Below are positions 7,135 through 14,854 of a stretch of DNA of 64,000 nt, in pieces; position 1 is the stretch's first letter, and every line of letters starts with the position of its first letter. A program made the position numbers and the translations under genes. The stretch covers positions 66,615 through 130,614 of the forward strand of contig JBOGHK010000221.1 of assembly GCA_050744325.1 (NCBI GenBank). The letters run 5' to 3'. The DNA is from DASXTK01 sp050744325. Its GTDB lineage: Bacteria > Actinomycetota > Acidimicrobiia > Acidimicrobiales > VFJN01. The notes beneath the pieces were generated by a model. The model was not told the DNA's origin. It saw only the letters and a program-made list of their open reading frames with translations, and searched no databases.

Positions 7135-8754
7135 TTGTCCGGGCCCCACCACCCAGCGCGTTCACTGTCGGGCGACGGCCGCCGCAACGTCGTGCTCACA
7201 GGCTTCATGGGCACCGGCAAGACGACCGTGGGGCGGCTGCTGGCCGCGGAGCTGGGCTTCGAGTTCGTCGACACCGACGTGCTCATCGAGCAGCGCCACG
7301 GACCGATCCCCGCCATCTTCGCCGACCAGGGTGAGCAGGCGTTCCGCGACATCGAGCGGGGGATCGCGGCCGAGCTCGCGTCCCGGACCGGCCTGGTGAT
7401 CTCCACCGGCGGGCGGATGATGCTCGACCCAGCCAACGTGCGGGCCCTGAGCGCGAACGGCCGGGTCTTCTGCCTGGTCGCCACACCCGAGGAGGTGTTC
7501 GACCGGGTCACCAACGACCCGTCCCGCGTCGACCGGCCACTGCTCCGGGTGCCCGACCCGCGCCAGCGGATCGTCGAGCTGATGACCGAGCGCGACCCGG
7601 AGTACCGCCGGTTCCCCCAGCTGATCACCGACCAGCTGACCCCGGAGGCCGTCGCGCGCGACCTCCGAACGGTGACGTCCTCGGACCCACGCACCTACGC
7701 CATCGACCACCCCGCCGGTGGCTACGACTTCGCGGTCGGCGCAGGCCTGCTGCCATTCGTCCGCCAGCTGACGGGCATCGAGGGGCCGATGGTCGTGGTC
7801 ACCGACGACCGGGTCGGCGACCTGTACGTGCCGAGCTGTGGTGCCGTCGACCTGGAGATCCGGCTCCCGGCAGGTCACGGGCGCAAGTCGATGCGTTCGG
7901 TGGAGTACGTGTACGACAAGCTCCTCGACGCCGAGATCGACCGCTCGGCCACGGTGGTCTCGCTGGGCACCAGCGTCGTCGAGGACGTCGCTGGCTTCGT
8001 CGCCGCGACCTACCTCCGCGGCCTCGACCTGGTCCACTGCCCGACCAACCTCATCGCGATGATCGACACCAGCATCGGCGGCAAGGTCGGCCTGGACCGG
8101 CCCCACGGGCGCAACCTGGTGGGGTTGTTCAAGCAGCCGACGGCGGTCGTCGCCGACGTCGCGACCCTCCAGACCCTCGAGCCCCGGGAGTTCGCCGCGG
8201 GGATGGCCGAGGTCGTAAAGCACGGGCTGATCGCCGGGTCCGACCTCCTGGCCCAGGTCGAGGCGGGGGAGTGGCGCGAGGTCGACAACGCCCTGCCCGG
8301 CGCCCTGGGTCGGCTGCAGGCACTGGTCGCACAGGCGATCCAGGTCAAGATCGCCATCGTCCAGGAGGACCCGTTCGAGCAGGGTCGGCGGGCCGTCCTC
8401 CACCTGGGCCACACGTTCGCCTACGCCATCGAGCACACCACCGGCGGGGCGGTCAACCATGGCGAGGCGGTCGGCATCGGCATGGTCGCCGCGGCCCGCC
8501 TGTCCGAGCGGAGCGGCCTGGCCAAGCCGGGGCTGGCCGACTACGTCGAGTCGCTGGTCGTCCACGTTGGCCTGAGCCCCCGGCTGCCGTACCCGATCTC
8601 GGCGGCCGAGCTGGTCGAGGCGATGCGCCAAGACAAGAAGCGACGCGGCGCACGCCTGCGATTCGTGCTCCCCCGCGATGTCGGCGACGTGGTGGTCACC
8701 GACGAGGTCGACCCCACGGACCTGTCGGCGGTCCTCGCTTCCCTGAACCTCTGA
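7135..8754 (+). CDS. aroKB: Bifunctional shikimate kinase / 3-dehydroquinate synthase (divergent active site)
   Basis: The protein has 539 residues. Residues about 18-180 are a shikimate kinase: P-loop GFMGTGKTT (23-31), VDTD (45-48), FRDIE and DRPLL. Residues about 190-539 are dehydroquinate synthase: IDTSIGGKVGLDRPHGRNLVG, FAAGMAEVVKHGLI, LHLGHTFAYAIEH and NHGEAVGIGMV. Two motifs differ from the norm: the kinase GGG is GGR (92-94), and the synthase NAD-site GGGVVGD is GTSVVED (about 277-284). In GHTFAY the second position usually held by His is Tyr. Zinc-ligand His and Glu motifs remain. Position upstream of pepQ-efp-nusB matches the mycobacterial aroK-aroB locus, so it is probably the chromosomal copy, but reduced or altered activity is possible. 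The only upstream in-frame starts are TTG 7135 and GTG 7189. Confidence 0.85.
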   Translation: MSGPHHPARSLSGDGRRNVVLTGFMGTGKTTVGRLLAAELGFEFVDTDVLIEQRHGPIPAIFADQGEQAFRDIERGIAAELASRTGLVISTGGRMMLDPANVRALSANGRVFCLVATPEEVFDRVTNDPSRVDRPLLRVPDPRQRIVELMTERDPEYRRFPQLITDQLTPEAVARDLRTVTSSDPRTYAIDHPAGGYDFAVGAGLLPFVRQLTGIEGPMVVVTDDRVGDLYVPSCGAVDLEIRLPAGHGRKSMRSVEYVYDKLLDAEIDRSATVVSLGTSVVEDVAGFVAATYLRGLDLVHCPTNLIAMIDTSIGGKVGLDRPHGRNLVGLFKQPTAVVADVATLQTLEPREFAAGMAEVVKHGLIAGSDLLAQVEAGEWREVDNALPGALGRLQALVAQAIQVKIAIVQEDPFEQGRRAVLHLGHTFAYAIEHTTGGAVNHGEAVGIGMVAAARLSERSGLAKPGLADYVESLVVHVGLSPRLPYPISAAELVEAMRQDKKRRGARLRFVLPRDVGDVVVTDEVDPTDLSAVLASLNL

Positions 8755-8757
8755 CCG

Positions 8758-8782
8758 CGGATCGGACAGGTTGTCCGATCCG
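8758..8782 (+). terminator. Strong hairpin after aroKB
   Basis: CGGATCGGACA and TGTCCGATCCG form an uninterrupted 11-bp stem with loop GGT, starting 4 bases after the stop codon. There is no T-tract, as is common in high-GC actinobacteria. It probably terminates aroKB transcription. Confidence 0.55.
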
Positions 8783-8836
8783 GAGCGCAGGTTGCGACTG
8801 ACAGTACGGGCATCGGGTTGATGTGATCGATGGGCC

Positions 8837-9547
8837 ATGACGCAGATCCCGCCGCAGTACCCGCCGCCGGTGCCGGGCCCGTCGACGCAGCCTCCGGGTC
8901 GACGGCAGGCCGGCTGGGAACCCTCGCCCGGCGGCCCGCCGCCCGGGCCTCGTCAGCAGCGCGGGGGGCCGCCCGGTGGCGGACCGCCAGGCGGGATGCA
9001 GCCACCGCCGCGGAAGGGCTCCGGATCGGGATCGGGGCTCAAGGTCGTGCTGGCGCTCGCGGTCGTCGCGGTCGTCGTCGTCGGCGGGTTCGTGCTGCTG
9101 GGAGGCGGCGACGACCGCGACGATGGCAGTGGCGGGGAGGGCGATGGCGATCCCGCCCAGGTGTTGGTGGACTTCCTCGCCGCCAGCAATGCCGGCGACT
9201 GCACGACGGCGATGGGCCTCCTCACCGAGGCATCGGTGGCGGTGACCGGCGGCGCAGGTCTCCCCGAAGCGATCGCCGCGTGCGAGGCCGAGCTGGCGGG
9301 CGGCGGCGAGATGGTCGGCGCTGGCGTGACCGTGAGCGACACCGAGGTCGTCAGCAACGACGGGACGACTGCCGTGGTGGCGATCACGGCCACCGTCGAC
9401 GGATCGACCGAGACCACCGAGATGACCCTGCGCGACGAGAACGGTGCGTGGAGGATCGACCTCACCGACATCGGCGGCAGTGCGTCGTCGGGCGGCGGGG
9501 CCGGTGGCGACTCCGCCGAGGCTCCCCCGGCTCAGTCCTCCCCCTGA
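8837..9547 (+). CDS. Pro-rich single-pass membrane protein with NTF2-like extracytoplasmic domain
   Basis: The protein has 236 residues. Residues 1-65 are a Pro/Gly/Gln-rich cytoplasmic tail (PPQYPPPVPGPSTQPPG), followed by a transmembrane helix GLKVVLALAVVAVVVVGGF (about 67-87). The external part (VLVDFLAASNAGDCTTAMGL ... TEMTLRDENGAWRIDLTDIG) resembles DUF4878/lumazine-binding-like NTF2 folds. The two Cys in GDCTT and AACEAE could form a disulfide. It sits where a small membrane protein lies in the mycobacterial aroK-aroB-pepQ-efp cluster. Function is unknown. The ATG at 8837 is chosen because the Pro-rich tail starts there. Confidence 0.75.
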   Translation: MTQIPPQYPPPVPGPSTQPPGRRQAGWEPSPGGPPPGPRQQRGGPPGGGPPGGMQPPPRKGSGSGSGLKVVLALAVVAVVVVGGFVLLGGGDDRDDGSGGEGDGDPAQVLVDFLAASNAGDCTTAMGLLTEASVAVTGGAGLPEAIAACEAELAGGGEMVGAGVTVSDTEVVSNDGTTAVVAITATVDGSTETTEMTLRDENGAWRIDLTDIGGSASSGGGAGGDSAEAPPAQSSP

Positions 9548-9625
9548 CCACCCCGGGTGGTGACCGCGGCAGAGCTTCGGCCTGCGGCCTACGGTCGGCG
9601 GACGAGACGTTCGGAGGGGGGACCT

Positions 9626-11269
9626 ATGAACGATTCGTCACTCGCCCGCCGCGAGTTCCTCCAGGCCGGGGCGGCCGCCGCGTTGGCGTCGCCGCTCGCC
9701 GCGACGGCGCTCGGTGCAAGCCCGGTAGGAGCCACCGCGCCGGCGCCCGCCCGCCACGGCCGCGACATCGAGGAAGCCACGATCGCCGAGCTCCAGGCCG
9801 ACATGGCCGACGGTCGCCTCACCGCCCGCGGCCTGGTCCGGCGCTACCTGGACCGCATACGCCAGATCGACCGCCGCGGCCCGCGCCTCAACAGCGTGAT
9901 CGAGCTGAACCCCGACGCCGAGAGCATCGCGCGCGACCTGGATCGCGAGCGACGACAGGGCCGGGTCCGTGGGCCGCTCCACGGCATCCCGATCCTGCTC
10001 AAGGACAACATCGACACGGCCGATCGCATGATGACCACGGCTGGCTCACTGGCCCTCGCCGGCCCGGCCCCAGCCCAGGAGGCCACCGTCGCGGCACGGC
10101 TCCGGGCGGCCGGCGCGGTCGTCCTCGGCAAGACCAACCTCAGCGAATGGGCGAACTTCCGCTCGACCCACTCGTCGAGCGGGTGGTCGGGCCGGGGTGG
10201 CCAGACCCGCAACCCCTACGTCCTCGACCGCAACCCGTGCGGATCCAGCTCCGGTTCGGGGGCTGCCGCCTCGGCCAACCTCTGCGCCGCGGCGGTCGGG
10301 ACCGAGACCGACGGCTCGATCGTCTGCCCGGCGGGCGCCAACGGGGTGGTCGGTCTGAAGCCGACGGTCGGGCTCACGAGCCGAGCCGGGGTGGTGCCGA
10401 TCGCCCACAGCCAGGACACCGTCGGTCCCCACGGCCGAACGGTGGCCGACGCGGCGGCGGTGTTGGGCGCGCTGGCCAGCACCCAGGCCGACCCACGGGA
10501 TCCGGCCACCACCGAGCATCGCGACCAGGTGTTCTCGGACTACGCGCAGTTCGTCGATCCCGACGGTCTGGCCGGCGCCCGCATCGGTGTCGCCCGCGCG
10601 GGCGTCACCGGCTACAGCGAGGAGACGGACCGGGTCTTCGACGCCGGCATCGAGGCCATGCGCGACGCCGGGGCCGTGGTCGTCGATCCGGCCGACATCC
10701 CCACCATCGACCAGGTCAACGCGGGCTCCGAGGAGGTCACGGTGCTGGTCTTCGAGTTCCTCCGCGACCTCGACGCCTACCTCGCCACCCGGTCCGGCGT
10801 GCCGATCGCGACGCTGGCCGACGCCGTCGCCTTCAACCAGGAGCACGCGGACGAGGAGCTGAAGTGGTTCGGGCAGGAGTGGTTCGAGCTCGCCGCATCC
10901 GATCCCTTCAGCGAGGCGGAGTACCAGGCCGCGCTGGCCGAGGCGCGGCGGATCGGAGGCCCCGACGGCATCGATGCGGTGCTCGGCCAGCATCGGCTCG
11001 ACGCGATCGTGGCACCGACCGGTTCACCCGCGTGGCCGACCGACCTGGTGAACGGCGACCACTTCCTGGGTGGCAGCTCGGCCCCGGCGGCGATCGCCGG
11101 GTATCCGCTGATCAGCGTGCCTGCCGGGGACGCCTTCGGCCTGCCGGTCGGCGTCACCTTCATGGGCTCCGCGTTCAGCGAGCCCACGCTGATCCGGCTG
11201 GCCTCGGGCTTCGAGCACGTCACCGCGGCACGCCGCAAGCCCGACTTCGTGCCCACCCTCGACACCTGA
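9626..11269 (+). CDS. Tat-exported amidase (amidase signature family)
   Basis: The protein has 547 residues from an ATG preceded by GGAGGGGG at a 5-base spacing. The N-terminus SLARREFLQAGAAAALASP is a twin-arginine signal with the RR at residues 8-9. The mature enzyme carries the amidase signature triad: Lys in ILLKDNID (about 125), cis-Ser in CGSSSGSGAA and the nucleophilic Ser in GTETDGSIVCPAG (about 230). The usual GGS before the nucleophile is DGS here. The family hydrolyses linear amides or transamidates (GatA is a member), but export by Tat rules out a tRNA role. Substrate unknown. It is 42 bases before pepQ, on the same strand. Confidence 0.85.
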   Translation: MNDSSLARREFLQAGAAAALASPLAATALGASPVGATAPAPARHGRDIEEATIAELQADMADGRLTARGLVRRYLDRIRQIDRRGPRLNSVIELNPDAESIARDLDRERRQGRVRGPLHGIPILLKDNIDTADRMMTTAGSLALAGPAPAQEATVAARLRAAGAVVLGKTNLSEWANFRSTHSSSGWSGRGGQTRNPYVLDRNPCGSSSGSGAAASANLCAAAVGTETDGSIVCPAGANGVVGLKPTVGLTSRAGVVPIAHSQDTVGPHGRTVADAAAVLGALASTQADPRDPATTEHRDQVFSDYAQFVDPDGLAGARIGVARAGVTGYSEETDRVFDAGIEAMRDAGAVVVDPADIPTIDQVNAGSEEVTVLVFEFLRDLDAYLATRSGVPIATLADAVAFNQEHADEELKWFGQEWFELAASDPFSEAEYQAALAEARRIGGPDGIDAVLGQHRLDAIVAPTGSPAWPTDLVNGDHFLGGSSAPAAIAGYPLISVPAGDAFGLPVGVTFMGSAFSEPTLIRLASGFEHVTAARRKPDFVPTLDT

Positions 11270-11297
11270 CGGCTCCGATGGTCGGACATAGCCCCAG

Positions 11298-11303
11298 TAG
11301 GCT
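11298..11303 (+). promoter_or_regulatory. -10 box (TAGGCT) for leaderless pepQ
   Basis: TAGGCT fits TANNNT and is exactly 8 bases upstream of the GTG start at 11312. The same spacing recurs at def, ribE and hisG, so the mRNA probably begins at the start codon. Confidence 0.5.
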
Positions 11304-11311
11304 GGCCCTTC

Positions 11312-12433
11312 GTGACCTTCGACCGTAAGGCTCTCCCGTCGATGGACGTCGCCGAGCGCGTCGGTCGCCTTCAGGCCCGGTTGGGCGACGCGGAGTGCGA
11401 CACCCTGCTGGTGACCAACATGACCAACGTCCGCTACCTCACCGGGTTCTCGGGGAGCGCTGCACTGGTGGCCGTCCCGGCCGACGGCGACGAGGTCGTC
11501 TTCGTGACCGACGGGCGCTATGGCGACCAGGCCGTCGAGGAGCTCGAGCTGGCCGGCGTGCCGGGTCGGGTGAAGGTCGGGACCAACACCGCGGCGCAGC
11601 AGGAGATCCTGAGCCAGGCGCTGCGCGGCACCCAGCGGTTGGGGCTCGAGGCGCACAGCGTGACCTGGGGGCAGCAGCGCAGCTTCGGCGGCGAGTGGTT
11701 CCCCGACGCCACGCTGGTCGCCACCGAGGGTGTGGTCGAGGAGCTGCGCGAGGTGAAGGACGAGGGCGAGATCACCCGCATCGAGGCGGCGTGCGCGATG
11801 GCCGACGCCTCGCTGGCGGCGGTCAAGCACCGGCTCGGCGAGCAGCCGACCGAGGCCGAGGTTGCGCTGGAGCTGGAGTGGCAGATGCGCCGGCTCGGCG
11901 CCGACGGCGTGTCGTTCGAGACGATCGTGGCTTCGGGGCCCAACGGCGCCCGACCGCACCACCGTGCCGGTCCTCGACGGATCGAGGAGGGCGACCTGGT
12001 CGTCATCGACTTCGGCGCCCTGCTCGACGGCTACCACTCGGACATGACCCGCACACTCTCGGTCGGCGAGTGCTCGCCCACCCAGACCCACATGTGGGAT
12101 GTGGTCCACACGGCGCAGGCGGCGGGGGTCGCGGTGGTGCGGCCAGGCACGGACGCCAAGGCGGTCGACGAGGCCTGCCGAGCGGTGATCCGCGACGTCG
12201 GCTGGGGCGACGCCTTCGTCCACGGCACCGGCCACGGCGTGGGGCTCGACATCCACGAGGCGCCTCGGGTCGCCGCAACCGCCGATGCTACGCTCGCCGC
12301 TGGCCACGTCGTCACCGTCGAGCCGGGCGTCTACCTCGCCGAGCATGGTGGCGTCCGCATCGAGGACACAGTCGTGGTTACATCCGAGGGTTCCCGCACT
12401 CTCACGCGGGCGCCCAAGGACCGCACCGTGTAG
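11312..12433 (+). CDS. pepQ: M24 family Xaa-Pro peptidase (aminopeptidase P / PepQ)
   Basis: The protein has 373 residues. The N-terminal creatinase-like domain (to about 130) contains TNMTNVRYLTGFSGSAALVA. The C-terminal pita-bread domain shows the metal ligands in order: Asp in LVVIDFGALLDG, Asp in YHSDMTRTLSVG, His in GTGHGVGLDIHEAP, Glu in VTVEPGVYLAE and Glu in GGVRIEDTVVV. These fit a dinuclear metallopeptidase cleaving X-Pro bonds. GTG is chosen as start because a -10 box lies 8 bases before it; an ATG 30 bases downstream is the alternative. It is followed after 20 bases by efp, the usual actinobacterial pairing. Confidence 0.9.
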   Translation: MTFDRKALPSMDVAERVGRLQARLGDAECDTLLVTNMTNVRYLTGFSGSAALVAVPADGDEVVFVTDGRYGDQAVEELELAGVPGRVKVGTNTAAQQEILSQALRGTQRLGLEAHSVTWGQQRSFGGEWFPDATLVATEGVVEELREVKDEGEITRIEAACAMADASLAAVKHRLGEQPTEAEVALELEWQMRRLGADGVSFETIVASGPNGARPHHRAGPRRIEEGDLVVIDFGALLDGYHSDMTRTLSVGECSPTQTHMWDVVHTAQAAGVAVVRPGTDAKAVDEACRAVIRDVGWGDAFVHGTGHGVGLDIHEAPRVAATADATLAAGHVVTVEPGVYLAEHGGVRIEDTVVVTSEGSRTLTRAPKDRTV

Positions 12434-12453
12434 ATCCGAGCCGGAGAGGTTCC

Positions 12454-13017
12454 ATGGCGGCCACGACCACCAACGACCTGAAGAAGGGGATGACCCTCGA
12501 CCTGCCCGAGGGGCTGTTCCAGGTCGTCGACTTCCAACACGTCAAACCGGGCAAGGGCGGCGCGTTCGTGCGCACCACTCTGCGCAACGTCCGGTCGGGC
12601 AGCGTCCTCGATCGCACGTTCCGCGCCGACGAGCGGGTCGAGCAGGCGATGGTCGAGAAGAACGACATGCAGTTCGTCTACCGCGACGCCGACGACTACG
12701 TGTTCATGGACAACTCGACCTACGAGCAGATCCATGTCGGTCCCGCGACGCTGGGCGACGCGGCGAGGTACGTGGTGGAGGGCTCGACGGTCCAGCTGCA
12801 GTTCTACAAGGACGAGATCATCGGCACCGACCTGCCCGCCGCCGTCGAGCTGACCGTCACCCGCACCGAGTCCGGCATCCAGGGCGACCGGGTGTCCGGC
12901 GCCCGCAAGCCGGCGACTCTCGAGACCGGGCTCGTGGTGCAGGTCCCGCTGTTCGTCAACGAGGGCGAGCGCATTCGCGTCGACACCCGCACCGGTGACT
13001 ACCTCACCCGGGCCTAG
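12454..13017 (+). CDS. efp: Elongation factor P
   Basis: The protein has 187 residues in the three-domain EF-P layout: KOW-like N-terminus with GLFQVVDFQHVKPGKGGAFV, the middle OB domain (DRTFRADERVEQAMVEKND, MQFVYRDADDYVFMDN) and the C-terminal OB domain ending GERIRVDTRTGDYLTRA. The loop lysine that reaches the peptidyl-transferase centre is Lys34 in PGKGG. EF-P relieves stalling at polyproline; no modification enzyme is visible in this window. The ATG follows GGAGAGG. The downstream nusB fusion starts 17 bases after the stop, so the two are co-transcribed. Confidence 0.97.
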   Translation: MAATTTNDLKKGMTLDLPEGLFQVVDFQHVKPGKGGAFVRTTLRNVRSGSVLDRTFRADERVEQAMVEKNDMQFVYRDADDYVFMDNSTYEQIHVGPATLGDAARYVVEGSTVQLQFYKDEIIGTDLPAAVELTVTRTESGIQGDRVSGARKPATLETGLVVQVPLFVNEGERIRVDTRTGDYLTRA

Positions 13018-13033
13018 GTCAGGCGCCAAAGCC

Positions 13034-14086
13034 GTGAGCGCACTTGAGCCGAGCGAGGTCGAGCATCGTCGCGCCGCCCGCGAGCGGGCGTTGGAGTTGC
13101 TGTACGAGGCCGAGCTCAAGGGCGTCGCCATCGCCGAGCTGGTCGACGCCCTGCCGTTGCCGCCCACGCCGCTGGCCGACGAGCTGGTGCGCGGGGTCGA
13201 TGCCAACCGCGACGAGATCGACGAGCTGGTCGCCCGGCTGGTGGCGCCGCGCTGGTCGCTACAGCGGCTCGCCGCGGTCGACCGGGCCATCCTGCGGCTC
13301 GGCAGCTACGAGTTGATGAAGGCGTCGGATCGGTCGCAGGCGGTGATCATCAACGAGGCGGTGGTGTTGGCCCGGCGCTTCGGCACCGACGACTCGGCCC
13401 GGTTCGTCAACGGGGTCCTGTCGGCGGTCGCCGCGGAGGTCCGTCCCAGGGTTAAGACAGCGCCTTCGGTGGACGCTCTGGTCATCGACCTCGACGGCGT
13501 CATCCGCCACTGGGACATGCAGGGCTTGGCCGCCAGTGAACGGGCGATGGGCCTCGACGAGGGGGCGATCGCCGACGCGGCCTTCGACGCCGATCGGCTC
13601 GACCGGGCCATGCGCGGCATGGTGACCTTCGCCGAATGGGCGGCCGAGATCGGTGCCGCCGTCCGCGAGGCCCACGGTGCCGATGCCGCGGCGGTCGCCG
13701 CGGCGTTCACCGACGTCGGCTGGCGCATCGACCAGCTGGTGATGGAACTGGTCGACGAGGCCCGACACCACGTCCCGGTCGCGCTGCTGTCCAACGCCAG
13801 CAGCCGGCTCCACGACGACCTGCGCCGCTCGGACATCGCCGACCACTTCGACGCCGCGATCGCCTCGGCGGACCTTGGGGTGGTCAAGCCCGAGCTCAAC
13901 GCATTCCGGGCGGCGGCCGACCGGCTCGGCGTGGCCCTCGACCGTTGCCTGTACGTCGACGACACCGAGCCCAATGTGGTTGCCGCCGGTCAACTGGGGA
14001 TGCGCGCCGTCCGCTTCGTCGACGTCGACCAGCTCGCCGGCGACCTCGCCGCCGCCGGCCTGGTCGCTCTCGACTCGAGGTCATAG
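13034..14086 (+). CDS. nusB: NusB antitermination factor fused to a HAD-family hydrolase
   Basis: The protein has 350 residues. Residues 1 to about 142 are NusB: RRAARERALELLYEAELKG, PLADELVRGVDANRDEID, LAAVDRAILRLGSYELM, VIINEAVVLARRFGTDDSA, RFVNGVLSAVAAEV. After a short linker (RPRVKTAPSVDA) a complete HAD hydrolase follows with motif I VIDLDGVI, motif II LLSNAS, motif III VVKPELNAF and motif IV YVDDTEPNV. There is no stop or start between the two. NusB binds boxA RNA with S10; the HAD part suggests phosphatase activity of unknown target. The start is GTG 13034; an upstream GTG would overlap efp by 23 bases. Confidence 0.9.
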   Translation: MSALEPSEVEHRRAARERALELLYEAELKGVAIAELVDALPLPPTPLADELVRGVDANRDEIDELVARLVAPRWSLQRLAAVDRAILRLGSYELMKASDRSQAVIINEAVVLARRFGTDDSARFVNGVLSAVAAEVRPRVKTAPSVDALVIDLDGVIRHWDMQGLAASERAMGLDEGAIADAAFDADRLDRAMRGMVTFAEWAAEIGAAVREAHGADAAAVAAAFTDVGWRIDQLVMELVDEARHHVPVALLSNASSRLHDDLRRSDIADHFDAAIASADLGVVKPELNAFRAAADRLGVALDRCLYVDDTEPNVVAAGQLGMRAVRFVDVDQLAGDLAAAGLVALDSRS

Positions 14087-14087
14087 G

Positions 14088-14104
14088 GCCCGATCTCGGG
14101 CTTT
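14088..14104 (+). terminator. Intrinsic terminator after nusB-HAD
   Basis: GCCCG-ATCT-CGGGC followed by TTT begins two bases after the stop codon. The 5-bp GC stem with a short T-run fits a weak factor-independent terminator and separates nusB from the pyr leader. Confidence 0.5.
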
Positions 14105-14193
14105 CGAGGTCGTCAGGCGCGGCCCCCCGGAACCTCTGACCTCAGCCGTGTCCAACCGGACCGTATTGTCTCGGGGTGGCACGCCGGCACTGC

Positions 14194-14199
14194 TAGCGT
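14194..14199 (+). promoter_or_regulatory. Putative -10 box (TAGCGT) of the pyr operon
   Basis: TAGCGT fits TANNNT and would start transcription near 14207, just before the PyrR-binding loop, giving a leader of about 72 bases. No convincing -35 was found at 17-18 bases. Confidence 0.4.
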
Positions 14200-14209
14200 G
14201 ACCGCCAGA

Positions 14210-14240
14210 CCGTGAAGCGGGTCCGGCGAGACCCACACGG
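14210..14240 (+). promoter_or_regulatory. PyrR-binding RNA loop in the pyr leader
   Basis: The leader folds as lower stem CCGTG/CACGG, an asymmetric bulge (AAGC opposite A), upper stem GGGTC/GACCC and hexaloop CGGCGA. The known PyrR target has this design with hexaloop CNGNGA and consensus ARUCCNGNGAGGYU; GGUCCGGCGAGACC matches the core UCCNGNGAG fully. It lies about 20 bases upstream of the pyrR Shine-Dalgarno. PyrR with UMP should bind it and block initiation, as shown for PyrR in Mycobacterium smegmatis. Confidence 0.8.
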
Positions 14241-14278
14241 AAAGCCCCGCATCGACGCGAGGAGGGGAGGTTCCCCAC

Positions 14279-14854
14279 ATGGCCGATCGTGAACGCCGCA
14301 GCACGCCCCCATTCGGGGGCGTTTTCGTTGCCCGGACCCAGGTCCTCGACGCCGAGGACGTCCGCCGGGCGATCTGGCGGATGGCGCACGAGATCACCGA
14401 AGCCAACCACGGCATGGGCGAGGTCGTCCTGGTCGGGCTGCAGACCGGCGGCGTGCCGTTCGCCCACGAGATCGCCCAGGCCCTGGAGAAGATCTACGGC
14501 GAGTCCCCACCGTTGGGCACGCTCGACGTCGCCTTCCACCGCGACGACATCGGCCTACGCCCGGTCCTGCCCTCGGCGGTCACGGACATCCCCTGGGACC
14601 TCAACGGCAAGGTCGTCGTCCTGGTCGACGACGTCCTGTTCACCGGGCGCACGATCCGCGCCGCGCTCGACGCGGTCCACACCTACGGTCGACCACGGGC
14701 GGTGCAGCTCGCGGTGATGATCGACCGCGGCCACCGCGAGCTGCCGATCCGACCCGACTACGTAGGCAAGAACCTGCCGACCCGGCGCGACGAGGTGGTC
14801 GACGCGACACTCGACGGGGTCGAGCTCGGCGAGATGTACAAGGACGGCCGGTGA
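14279..14854 (+). CDS. pyrR: PyrR regulatory protein / uracil phosphoribosyltransferase
   Basis: The protein has 191 residues. The type I phosphoribosyltransferase fold shows LVGLQTGGVPFAHEIAQAL, LGTLDVAFHRDDIG, the PRPP loop VVVLVDDVLFTGRTIRAAL (about 106-124) and the PyrR-typical RGHRELPIRPDYVGKNLPTR. It senses UMP/UTP and binds the leader RNA just upstream, making the operon self-controlled. ATG 14279 follows GGAGGGGAGG with an 8-base spacer and is the only in-frame start before the conserved VLDAEDVRRAIWRMAHEI. The first 12 or so residues (ADRERRSTPPFGG) are non-conserved and encode a terminator-like hairpin. The stop overlaps pyrB by 4 bases. Confidence 0.95.
   Translation: MADRERRSTPPFGGVFVARTQVLDAEDVRRAIWRMAHEITEANHGMGEVVLVGLQTGGVPFAHEIAQALEKIYGESPPLGTLDVAFHRDDIGLRPVLPSAVTDIPWDLNGKVVVLVDDVLFTGRTIRAALDAVHTYGRPRAVQLAVMIDRGHRELPIRPDYVGKNLPTRRDEVVDATLDGVELGEMYKDGR
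14304..14329 (+). terminator. Intrinsic terminator inside the start of pyrR
   Basis: CGCCCCC-ATTC-GGGGGCG, a 7-bp all-GC stem with a 4-base loop, is followed by TTTTCGTT. It is the best-formed terminator in the window, yet it lies in codons 9-17 of pyrR. Ribosomes translating pyrR would keep it open; blocked initiation would let it form and stop transcription of pyrR-pyrB-pyrC. The mechanism is inferred. Confidence 0.65.

Noticed and set aside
7162..8838. A 558-codon minus-strand frame opposite aroKB
   Set aside because: No motif, His/Asp/Val-rich antisense artefact of high GC; aroKB on the plus strand is certain.
8830..11328. An 832-codon frame spanning the membrane protein, the amidase and beyond
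   Set aside because: Arg/Gly/Pro-rich alternative frame of real genes; no start signal or domain.
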